64,000 nucleotides of DNA from Botrytis cinerea B05.10. Its lineage: Eukaryota > Ascomycota > Leotiomycetes > Helotiales > Sclerotiniaceae. Both the position numbers and the translations under genes were made by a program. The stretch is taken from contig NC_037316.1 in assembly GCF_000143535.2 (NCBI RefSeq), forward strand, positions 1,984,001 to 2,048,000, in the 5' to 3' direction. Under the pieces are notes generated by a model. That model was not told where the DNA came from, did no database searches, and was given only the letters and a program-made list of their open reading frames with translations. Shown piece by piece: positions 44,187 to 55,792 of this stretch; the stretch's first letter is position 1; every line of letters begins with the position of its first letter.

Positions 44187-45108
44187 ATGAAAATCACTCT
44201 CTTCCGTGGCTGGCTAGATCCTGTAAATTATGTATGGCCTCCATTTGTCATCAAAATTGAATTCCACTTCCGCCAGGCCAACATGAAGTACATCTTGGAT
44301 GGTGGCTCACCTCGATCGGTACCAAAAGGAAAGATACCACATATCTCAGTACACAATGAGGGATCATCTCCTTTTATACTTGCCGATTCTGCACTCATTA
44401 TAGCAGGATTAGTGAAATCAGACATCCTTCCAATTCTCAACTCGTCATTGGCGCCGGCACCAAAAACTCAAGATATGGCGATTCGTGCGCTTCTTGAGGA
44501 TAAGCTCCACTTCTATGGGGTGAGTACAACAGTGAACTATATCCTCTCATCAGGTTGCGGTATATTCTAACTGGTCCTGGGCTCTAGATTCGAGAGCGGT
44601 GGATGGATAATCATTATACTCAAAAAAATAAAATTCTCAGATCTATCCCTTATCCGATGCGTGTTCTAGTCGGATTTCTCGCTTATCTTCAGATAAAAGC
44701 TACTGTATGGTCAAGGAACTGGACGATTCAACTCCGAGGAGATAATTGTATTCCGAGAGGAGATATCGCAAAGTCTCAATGGACTTCTGGAATCCTTAAG
44801 GAAAACCAGATCAGATGCCGCTCCCGCTAAAAATATATCCATTTTGGTGTCTTGGTGGTGACCAACCAACCCAAGCCGACGCAAGTCTCTTTGGCTTCAT
44901 CGTATCAATACTCGTAAGCAGATGGGTAGACAAACTTCCCATGGCTTCGAATAGTGTATTGCTCGCTGATCCATTAAATAGTGTCACAGTGTCTAGAGAA
45001 CCTGTACGATACCTTTCTGCCACCATGGATTATGTTGAAAGAATACATTATCGATGCTTTCCTAACTACGAGAAATGGAATAGTAAATCTCGCAGGACAT
45101 TAATCTGA
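44187..45108 (+). pseudogene. Broken FAX/metaxin-like GST-fold gene
   Basis: The first exon (44187-44519, ATG at 44187) encodes the N-terminal thioredoxin-like half of the fungal FAX/metaxin-like GST family (MKITLFRGWLDP, PKGKIPHISV, DSALIIAGLV, ALLEDKLHFYG). A GTGAGT...CTCTAG intron (44520-44587) leads to IRERWMDNHYT and YPMRVLVGFL. Near 44703-44707 the homologous reading shifts frame (RFNSEEI...SLNGLLES continues in another frame). It shifts again near 44827-44840 before YPFWCLGGDQPTQADASLFG and DYVERIHYRCFPNYEKW. In the frame of exon 2 the reading ends at a TAA at 44828. Two frameshifts at the expected homologous positions indicate a decayed gene, unless they are sequencing errors; the second lies in an A/TA-rich run. 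The related proteins are poorly characterised, often annotated as mitochondrial or detoxification-related. Confidence 0.72.
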
Positions 45109-45657
45109 ACATTGGAATGAATTTTGATGACCCATCTACAATGCCCAAAATCATGTTTCATTAGACTTCAATTGTCTGGAATGCATCAGACTCCGTGTTC
45201 TGCAGGGGTCATTGAATATTTGCTAGCGGGCCGTCCTCTCCAATACAAATTTTGCTGGGCAAAGTTGACCGCATAACGTGATCAAAATCTCATGCGATGC
45301 AGGTATGTTTTGCATGCTTCATACTGCAAATCTCGAGCGAGAAATTCGGAGATTTTCCGTTGTTGACAAAAAGTTTGCTTCACAAGAAATTGTCGGTACA
45401 ACATTTGGAGGTAATCCTATTGATAATATTGGTTGTTTATTATGCATATTTATATTCGTCTATGTATGGTTGTGGCACAGTTTGTGTAATGCAAATCAAT
45501 TTATTAATATTTTGGCCCCCAAGTATGACATTGTCTTAAAATTTCAAGTAAAGCTGTAGTTTTAATTTTGTAAGAAGCTTTTTGATGTTGAAATTGGAAT
45601 CTTGTAAGTACAGGAATGAGGAAACGATATGCAAATGAGGAAAAATCTACTCTCATC
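45109..45657. other. Convergent spacer, no gene supported
   Basis: 0.55 kb between the broken GST-fold gene and the 3' end of the phosphatase. A plus-strand frame at 45278-45559 has no motif and overlaps a second frame; it was not accepted. Confidence 0.4.
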
Positions 45658-47402
45658 TCAAAAATTAGATTCTTCCTGGGTCAGCTCAACTGGCTCCCAT
45701 TCCCATTTTCCAGTTTTTTTCTTGATCTCCTTGACCTGAACTATTGTGCATTTATCGTGGTAAATAAGAAGGGCAGTTAAAGTTCGATACTTATCAGGGT
45801 TGAGTTTGTCTATACGTTGCGCACCAGTATCGAGACCAATTGAGAAATCTTTTATGGTCAAGCCCTTCTTAGATTCATGGCCATACATTACAGTCATCCG
45901 TTCGTTTGGTGGCAACCTCTTTTGCTTGTTCTCCCAACACTATATTTATCAGGATTAGTACTGTACATTACGAATGGAATTTCTGGTGGACATACCTCAA
46001 ACCAGGGTATCATCTTGCTAAAACGTTTCTGGTCTTTCTCATCCAAGGCTTTCCTCTCTTTATCATCTTTATGCATCGAACTAGTATATCCTCTCGCTGG
46101 ATCTATAGATTTGATGTTCATGGTCTCTATGACTCGTTGATCCTTCAAGTCAAGAAATGGATTCAATCCAGCGTGCACGACAGCCATGTTATTACGACCA
46201 CCACATTTCCCCAGAATTAGGATGTCAGGAAGGTCTTCAAGCCAGTGTCTCTCCCCTGGCGTAAGCGCATCGTACAGATCGTAATCGCTGTCATCCCTGT
46301 GATCTGGCGTCCTCAACTTTTTCCTTGCTTGGATGTTAAACTGGTTATCCATTTCGCGGTCGATAGGTTCTTCCCAGCCATTCCTCTCGTGTTTAACATT
46401 CAGCACCCAGTCTTCATGATTACCGCGGACTCCTGAAGCTCCATCTCTTCTGGCCTGGTGCACGACATCTTTGGAAGCCTCGATGGTAATCAACTCTTTA
46501 GTTGTAGCATTCTTACTTGGGTTACTTTTTCTCCCTTTGGTTATCATATCACCGCCAAAAATCTGATGATCCAACGTTGGATCATACTTAATCCAAGCCA
46601 ACAGACGGTTCTTGGCATCGGGCATCCCATGTACATCCCCAAAAACAATTAATCGCCGAGCTTTCCCATCATTGCAAGGTTGATAACATTTCGGAAGAAC
46701 ACCAATTCTCACCTTGTTATGCGGAGAACTGGTAGGTATCTTGGGAGCCGGTTCATCACGGCTTCGCTTTTCGCGGTTATCTGTAGCCGCAGCTTTTGAT
46801 GTTTTCGAATCACTGAGCTTGAGTTTTTCCATTTCGTGATTGATAGAAGGATCTCTTCTGCCTGGTTTTAGATCTTGAGATCGATCTCTTCGACTGGAAG
46901 GAGGCACCGTCACTCTCTCGTCCTTACTCTGATTTGGTATGTCTTTGGAGATATCACCTCTTCCGCGTATTTGACTGGAATCTCTATCACTTCCGTTCGG
47001 GCCTCGGTTGCTGCTGTGATCTCTTCTTTTAATTGGTAGTGATGTATTGCAGACAGTGGTGGTAGGTGGCTTCTCAACCCTTTTGATTGAATTTCTGCTT
47101 TCATGGCTGGGAACAGGGGCAGACGACCTGCTGCCACTATTGACTTGACCTCGCTTGAGTCCGCTGTCAACGCCAGAATGTGGTTTATCACGTCCAGTCT
47201 CAACAGATTGAGATGTTCGTCTAATTTCTTTCCGTGGCTCCGGACTAACCAATTCCCTTCGTGTTTTCGCTTCTCTCTCCTCTTTATCTCTCTTTTCGTC
47301 TCTACGTCCATCTCGTCTTTTCTTACTTTTGTCTTCCTCACTGCCTTTATTTCTTCTCTCCAACTCCCGACTCGATTGATACCCCTTCTCTCCATCCATC
47401 AT
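45658..47402 (-). CDS. Ppn2-like metallophosphatase with basic extension
   Basis: Two exons, 45996-47402 and 45658-45939, joined in phase 0 (GTATGT donor, ATATAG acceptor), giving 562 aa from the ATG at 47402. Residues 245-562 are a calcineurin-like metallophosphoesterase with all metal-site motifs: FGDVHG at 254-259, GGDMITKG at 283-290, GVRGNHEDW at 324-332, VVHAGL and, in exon 2, VMYGHESKKGL followed by IGLDTG. This is closest to the yeast Ppn2 (YNL217W) vacuolar endopolyphosphatase group. The first 240 residues are a highly charged Arg/Ser/Lys/Asp-rich disordered region like an RS/RD domain, with no membrane anchor or signal peptide. That points to a cytosolic or nuclear protein unlike vacuolar Ppn2. 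Substrate is unproven. Confidence 0.8.
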
Positions 47403-49413
47403 TCCACACCTTTCGTATCTTTTGGATAGTTCTTTCTACTCTTTTGAATAATGGTCTTGAGATAAATTGATATGAGACCGCCCCAGAAAGTATTCTCAGC
47501 ATAATCATCCCATTTCAACACCAGACGCAGCAGAAAAAGCTATATAAGATATTCAAGCCCCAAAAATAAATACACGTATCATCAATTACTCACCATGACA
47601 ACAATCCACGATACATAAACTTCACGCTAGGAAATGTACGAAGTAGTCACAAGGACACGAGCACCTTGGCAAAAAACAAAATTCCAACTCATCTCCCAAA
47701 AGTAAATTCCATCACGTCTGAGTTTGCTAAAATAAGATACTTTCTCCTTGCGAATTATCTGTGCGATGGCTCGGAAGGATCTCAGGTCAGATTGGGTCGT
47801 ACCGTTTTATAATTTCCCACGTGAAATAATCCATCACATCATGATTTTTGGCTCGCGCATCCGGTCGCGATTTATTTCATGGCCAATTTTGAAAACCCGA
47901 TCCTGTTTACCCGATATGTTTTACATCATGATGGGGGCTATAAGTATCATACTTCTAGAAAAATCTAAGAATATCTCAAGAGTGATAATTTGCGTGGGTC
48001 ATTATGCGCTTGTTTTTTTGCCGCCACGTTAGGAGCTACTGTTTGTTTGGTCGTCTTAGGATTTTAGTATGGAGATAGACGAGTTTGATTGAGGCGCCGC
48101 GCTTAGGATGTTGTGGAGATGGGTGAGATTTCTTTGGCGCTGGATTTATTTCCGTTGATTGTTTTCAACCTCAAAAAATGCGTCATCATGAATCATACAG
48201 TGTTTTGAATTCAAAAGCGCATGTATTGAGTCTGAATTATTCTTTGTCTTATGAATGGTGTATAGGTAGTGATTACAACATTAAGCGAGAGGTGTTTAAC
48301 ATGATTGATATCTACTTGACAATATTAAAGACTCATGTTGTGAGTAACTCGAAACAGTAATCTTACGTATCTTTTCAAGATTTGAGGATCTTATCTGTTA
48401 TTTTGAATCTTGAGGGGTGTATGTATGAGTCAGAAGTTGAAAAGAAGGGGCTGAATTCAGTGTTCAGGAAATGATAAAATCACTAGTACCATGGCCGATA
48501 GAATGAAATTATACAAAGAAAGAATATTAGAAAAATACAAAAATGATAAGGAAAAGAAAGGAAATGATCAGAATGAAGAAGCTTTTCCTTGTTGATGAGT
48601 AGGTTTCGTTGCATTGATGATGTTGTTAGATTAACTTATTTACCACAGTAAGTATTAACTACAGCTTTCATCTTAATATCATCATCACCATATCTATCTC
48701 TCTCAGTCTCATCATTAACTTCCTGTTATCTTCATCAATCCCCTTTCTTTTCTCCTTAACCTCTCCCTCATTCTCATTCCCCTTTAACATAACAACAACA
48801 ATCACCCACTCCTCACTCTCGCCCTCTGAATAGATCACTCAGCACTATTCCACACTTTTCTATCGCAACCATGCACAATATATGCATGAGCAAGAGCGAT
48901 TTCCTAAAATATAAATGCGAGGGATAGAAGATGGATATAAAGTGGAGAGTGGAGCGGGGAAGGAGAAAAGGAGAAAGCCCCTAGCATAAGCGATGTGGGG
49001 TAGGATGATGATATTTGCAACCGTGTGATAGTTTCCGATGCGATTTGGATGAGAGAGTAGGTATAAATGATTAGATGAAAGTCTGGGCTCCAGAAAAGCT
49101 AAGATTGCAATCTAACAATGAGAAGAGGTCGAGTTTGTCTGTGTCCTAGTTTACATTGACAACGGTGTGGCTGGCCTGGTAATAAGTACTGTGATTTTGG
49201 GAATAGGAGAAGGGATAGATATGGTCCAGCGATAAATCGATTTCGAGCATATTGAACACATATCACTCACATTTCGACCCAACACAATGATTGATAGTTT
49301 GCGCACGTGGAACAGGGGTACACCTTGTGTGAAGTTGTGAAGTATTTCGGGTATGTCAAATATATCTCCACCAAAACACATGCAATCTATCTTTGAAAAA
49401 AATGGTATCATTA
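47403..49413. other. 2-kb region without a supported gene
   Basis: Upstream of the phosphatase and downstream of the Tlg2 gene. Frames at 47748-48032, 48178-48360 and 49151-49411 have no motif or splice support. The stretch around 48670-48810 is strongly pyrimidine-rich on the plus strand. Nothing else is recognised. Confidence 0.4.
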
Positions 49414-50601
49414 TTAAGGTGGTGATGGTGGTGGTACACTGTCCTCTACCTCTCCTCTATGCTTCTTTGGTTTTACCAATAGCAATATAAACATACCTAC
49501 AACTAGTAGGATCAATAACAAAATAATTCGTCTCTTCGTTCCCTTTCTTTGGTATCCGCTTGCAACTTTTAATTCCACATTTGCAGCCTTGACGTCTACT
49601 GCCATTCTTTCCACGTTGTAGTCTATACGATCCAACATTGTTCCTTGATCTATAATCATAGTTTGAAGTTCTTTAAAAATGTCGGCGAGTTCGATAATAC
49701 CTTGCGCAATATCATTGATTTCACGTTCCCGTTGCATGATGGCTGCATCATTGGAGGTGAGTTGTTTTTGAGAGGTTTGTTGGAGGGTTGCTTGGGAGAA
49801 TGATTTATCGGCGTCGGATTCCATGATGGAGGGGTCGATGTAATTACTGTAAAGAGGGGTAGATGTTCGTTCGATAGGTGCATTCATACCTCCCAAGCCT
49901 CGTAACTCTGATGATTGGTCAGTATAAATTCTTTCCCGTCTTGCCATGGCGTCTTCAATCAATATAGTGTGAACTCACTCTTCAGATAAGTACTTTGCTT
50001 TTTTCTGAATCCCGCACTTGCTTCTTGTACCCTCGATGCTAGTGAAATCTGGATATTCCTTGCCATAGTTTCCTCTCCTTTACTTATGCCTCCTTGATGC
50101 CGCGAGTCACGAACAATTTGTTCTACTCTTTGAATTGACCTCTGACAATCGTGAAATCCCTTGGTAATTTGTTGCGTCAATAGTTCAATCTCCCTTTCTT
50201 CCTTTTTCTTGACTTCCTCATCATCGAATCCTGGCAATACATGTTTTTGATGTAACTTCTCCAATTTTTGACTCTTGTTTGCGATGTCCGTAAGATATTC
50301 TGTGACTTCGTCGCTGATATCTGCCCATCTCGGTGGCAGTAAATCCATTTCTATTATCGCATCGCCGTCATCTTCGAATGCGCCAGCGGACATGAGTCCT
50401 CTGCGTTCCTCCGAGGCTCCCCCAATACTGTCTGAGTATCCATTGCCAGAAGAGCTTGAATATTTTGGTTTCTTTGCGGGGTGATGTGCATATGATTGTC
50501 GATAGGAGATATAGCTGATAGATTAGGTGTCAGTATCTATCCAAGCTTGTGAAAGGGACAACAGCAATCAGAACATACAGATTTGTACGATCACGCCACA
50601 T
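49414..50601 (-). CDS. TLG2: t-SNARE Tlg2 / syntaxin-16
   Basis: Three exons: 50579-50601 (only 23 nt, MWRDRTN), 49979-50514 and 49414-49907, phases 2 and 1, giving 350 aa. The splice after TYLK rejoins LRGLGG and removes an alternative reading that would end in a stop. The N-terminal MWRDRTNLYISYRQSY is the conserved Tlg2/syntaxin-16 peptide that binds the Sec1/Munc18 protein Vps45. An Habc-type helical region follows (about 75-185). The Qa-SNARE motif spans about 243-300 with the zero-layer Gln at 268 (FKELQTM). A single C-terminal anchor, IILLLILLVVGMFILLLV, covers 314-331. The 19-residue lumenal tail is Pro-rich. The protein acts in endosome-to-TGN fusion. Complete and unremarkable in length. 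Confidence 0.93.
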
Positions 50602-51009
50602 GGCGATTTGAAAAGAATCTCACAGTATCACAAGATATAATAGAGGAAGAATTTCGCATAGAAACTCGAAGGATTGTAATTTATATGGGAGTTTGTTATT
50701 GAATGTCGCATGTTGGTCTTGTTTTGATACTTCCAAGCTCTCCCCAGCTTCGGCCTCTTCGCCTGAGGAATCCCAGACACCCAGACCCTTATGTCATTCG
50801 GCTACCGTACAACCACTACCTTTGACCATTATGGTATCTATGCTTCACCGAATCCAAGCATCTGAACAGTTGAATCGCAATCACAGCCCACAACACAACA
50901 AGATCCTCCTTACTTTAACCGTACAACCTTTCTTCCCGTTTTCCATATACCTTAGAAATACTACAAACCCCAAAAGTTATTATACTTACTTTCAATCAAA
51001 TACTCTACA
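50602..51009. promoter_or_regulatory. Divergent promoter, TLG2/calmodulin
   Basis: 408 bp between two start codons pointing away from each other, so it must include both promoters and 5' leaders. The side near calmodulin is C/T-rich, as common for strongly expressed fungal genes. No specific element is recognised. Confidence 0.5.
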
Positions 51010-52040
<1,031 letters not shown>

Positions 52041-53233
52041 TCGAGCTTGCTTTTTTTGCGTGGTCTTTTGCTGCTGGGAGGGAGAATAGTCGGCGTACAC
52101 ATCACGGGTCTTTTGGACATCCAGAATTCTTGTGGGCGTAGGACTGGACTGGTTGACATTCACGTAGAGCGTTCCCGTTTTTAGTGACCTTCATGATCAA
52201 TGATAACCCATCAGACATCTTATTGTCTTGTTAATACCCTTTACCAGAGTCTTCATGATGCGTTGATTGCTATGTGAACCTTGGATAGTGACAAATATCT
52301 TGGTAGGCTAACATTGAGATCAAGCCCGTCAGCGAATCTCAGTCTCATATCTAGGAGAACTCGAATCGTGCAAATATGGAATCAAGAGAGGAGCGGAAGA
52401 CTTATTATTAGCAAAATTGTGTATATCTTTTGACAACTATTCGACACGACAGATTTTCAGGGGAAACCTGTGGATCATCCTTAGTGGTACTTTGCAATCA
52501 ACTTGATGATATCACAATTAGAAGTGGGTACAGCCGTTTAGCTTTTAGTTGAAGGGGAGGGAATGAGAGACGGGATGGATATCGGAGATATATAACTTCA
52601 AAGAGAACCATTCATACGGTACCGAAATCGAATAGTAGCCCTGCTCCAACAGATTGGGATGTTGGTAACCATAAGCGATTACCCCTAATGGAGACGTCGA
52701 TTTCCTTTCGTACGGAGTATGCTTCTTTTAAACTTTCTATACTATAACATGTGGCGAAACACAAGATTGGATAGTGGGGAGCAACCTAGTCAATCGGTCC
52801 CGGTGGGTACGGAGATGCGAATGTCTGGCTTTGATCCCTTACCGCAGGGTTCAATTATTTTCTCTTGGCGAGTCATCGACTCTTCAGCCATGAAGCAGAA
52901 GAGACGAAACTGACTGATACATTCCTCGGCAACATGTAGATCAATTGGATGTCCAGCTCACCCTGTTTTTAATGGTAGGTTGACTTTCTTTTCTATCTTC
53001 TTTCGTTCCTGCTATTTCGCTTCTTGATTGTTCGTTTCTTGGAGTTCTACGGAAGGTGTTCTATCAACTTGGGAGTTTCAACGAAGTACATTGGATGAAG
53101 CACAGCTGCTGTCAAAGCAATCAATTGATGAAATCGGGTTACACATTCTAGGAATGTGACACACAACACTTCCAAACTTCTCTTCTTCTATTTTGCCTAT
53201 TCAATCGTTCGCGCAGTAAATGCTGCAGCAGAC
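52041..53233. other. Intergenic region, no gene supported
   Basis: 1.2 kb containing the calmodulin 3' UTR and the promoter of the mannosidase. A short plus-strand frame at 52719-52913 has no support. No repeat or RNA gene is seen. Confidence 0.4.
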
Positions 53234-55184
53234 ATGCCGTCAATCATTAAAAGATGGAGAGCAGCATTCATAGCTGCAGTGTTCATGATTTTTACTCTTC
53301 ATTACCTTCATTCACGGCGTAACACTTGGAGCTATGACGCGAATTACTTATCTTCGATAGGAAAACTTCATCTGCCAGATGGAAAAACCCACTGGTCGAA
53401 ATTACCAGAACGATATCCAGTAACTTCATACATTCCTTTGCCAACTGGAAAACCGAAGAAGATCCCGCAGATCCAAAGTGCGCCTCCAAAAGAAGACGCG
53501 GCGCAGAAGGAGGAGAGATTAAGGCGGTTGGCGGCCGTAAAAGAGAGTTTCGTACACAGTTGGGAGGGATATAAAGCGCACGCATGGTTACGAGATGAGG
53601 TTTCTCCTCTATCAGGGTCCTGGAAAGATACCTTTGGTGGCTGGGCCGCGACATTGGTTGATTCTTTGGATACTTTGTGGATTATGGGGTTAAAGGAAGA
53701 TTTTGAAATCGCGGTGCGATCAATCGAGGGAATTGATTTCACGACAACGGAGCAAAATGATATTAATGTTTTTGAAACAACAATCAGATATATGGGTGGG
53801 TTCCTGGCTGCGTACGATATGAGTGGAGCGAAATATCCGGTTTTGTTGTTAAAAGCTGTGGAGGTTGCGGAGTTGCTGATGAGTTGTTTTGACACCCCGA
53901 ATAGAATGCCAATTCCTAGATGGGATTGGAAGAAGTAGGTCCTATTTCTCTTATCCGAAAAGGAAGCTATTGACAATGCATAGGTATCTAGAAGGAGAGG
54001 ATCAACTGGCGCCTAGAAGAGTTCTTGTTTCTGAACCCGGTTCTCTAAGTCTCGAATTTACTAGACTCAGTCAATTGACCGGAAATTCGAAATACTATGA
54101 TGCGGTGCAACGTATCTCTGATGAATTTGAGAAAAGTCAGAACTCCACTCGATATCCCGGATTATGGCCTGTCAGTATTGATCTTCAAAAGCTCCGATTT
54201 GATGAAGATACCATGTTTACCATGGGTGGCATGTCGGATTCTACTTACGAATATTTACCGAAACAATACATGGTTCTTGGGGGCGTCCTAGACCAACCCA
54301 AGAAGATGTATGAAAGTTTCATTTCTGTAGCCCAAGAAACAATGTTCTTTCCAATCCTAAACGAAAAAAACCAGAAAATCAGAGTATCAGGAGATGTACG
54401 CACCAAAGGTATAGCTGAGAGCAGTACTCCGGAGCTTATTCCTCGTGGTCAACATCTCACCTGTTTCACTGGAGGCATGATTGGAATCGCCTCGAAAATC
54501 TTCGACCGCCCCTCCGATCTCGCCTTAGCTGAGGAACTCACAAATGGATGTATATGGGCGTACGATAATAGTCCCAATGGCATCGCACCCGAAATCTTCA
54601 GCGTGGTTCCATGTCCTAAAGATCACGATTGTACGTATTCGAAACAGAAGTGGTATGATGCTCTCGCAGCTGTATACACACATCCGATTACGCATACAGA
54701 AGAGGAGACGGAAAAGAAATTGAAAGAGATTATAGAGGAAAGAAGATTAAGTCCGGGGTTCACGGCAGTAGATGATCGGAGATATATTTTGAGGCCAGAG
54801 GCTATTGAAAGTGTGTGGATTCTGTGGAGGATCACGGGGGATAGAAAATATATGGATGCGGCGTGGAGAATGTTCCAGGCGATTGAGAAGATTTGTAGGA
54901 CGGAGATCGCATCGGCAGCCATACTGGATGTTACGGTCAAGGCAGTGGTGGGCGGAGAGGGGAAGGGCAAGAACGGAAATAGGAAGCAAGAAGACCGTTT
55001 CGCGCATGAATTGGATGAGACCAATGGAGAGGAAGGCGTGGAGCAGGCAGATAGTATGGAGAGTTTCTGGCTAGCAGAGACGTTGAAGTATTTCTACTTG
55101 GTTTTCAGTGAGTGGGATGTGGTGAGTCTTGATGAATGGGTGTTGAATACGGAGGCGCACCCACTGAAGAGATTGAAAAGGTGA
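53234..55184 (+). CDS. GH47 class I alpha-1,2-mannosidase
   Basis: Two exons, 53234-53934 and 53984-55184, joined in phase 2, giving 633 aa. The open frame extends upstream, but the ATG at 53234 (GACATGCC) gives a type II membrane protein with a short basic tail and an anchor at about 10-25 (AFIAAVFMIFTLHYLH). The catalytic (alpha/alpha)7 domain begins near residue 120 with the GH47 signature SFVHSWEGYKAHAWLRDE. It continues with SLDTLWIMGL, INVFETTIRYMGGFLAAY, SEPGSLSLEFTRLSQLTG, LTCFTGGMIGI, RPEAIESVWILWRITGD and ESFWLAETLKYFYLVFS. It ends with LNTEAHPLKR, whose Thr binds the catalytic Ca2+. It trims alpha-1,2-mannose from N-glycans in ER/Golgi. A basic, low-complexity insert (about residues 555-590) looks variable. 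Golgi versus ER placement cannot be decided. Confidence 0.93.
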
Positions 55185-55792
55185 CGTTGGTAGGTAGCAT
55201 GAAAGTTGGTAGAGATAATTTCTAAAAGAGAATAAGATATTTCAATTTCTACGTGGCTTGCATGACACGCTGTGTCGATATGAGGTATAACAATTCATAG
55301 TGACGGCGTCTCAGGGCGTGGTCTATAATATGAAAAAATATGAATTAGTTCAATATCACATGAAATGGGCCTTCCTCAAACGCTCCAACAAATAATGATT
55401 GGCACGGTTTTGATTAGCTAAAGCCAAGCTTCATCATATAGGTGATCAAAGTGGCACAATCGAAAGAGGTACTGCATGAAGGGCGAGAGGGGGTGAGCGG
55501 AGCGCGCCCCTCCGTTAATTCACGTTTGATCTGTTGACAAGTGTCATCAGAATAGATACAATTATGAGAAATATTCAGCGAGCAAGCATTTCTTGATTTT
55601 AGCATTAGAATAGCTAGTGGTGTCATGTGACAACGGTGAGCGCCGATCACCTCGCACCTCAAGAACTGTTACAAGGTAAGGAAACATACAAATCACAACA
55701 TCTCAATTTACTTCCATCAAAAACCAACGCAAAGTTTTCTCAATCCCTTATACCAAAAACAGCATACAGAAATCGGACACGAACTTCTCCAA
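55185..55792. other. Convergent spacer, no gene supported
   Basis: 0.6 kb of 3' flanks between the mannosidase and the Tc-like gene. Short frames on both strands have no motif. Confidence 0.4.

Noticed and set aside
45278..45559. 93-codon plus-strand frame with a hydrophobic segment
   Set aside because: It overlaps another frame of similar length, has no motif and sits in 3' flanking sequence.
47748..49411. Several frames of 60-94 codons between the phosphatase and TLG2
   Set aside because: None has a motif, credible splice sites or a likely start; base composition looks non-coding.
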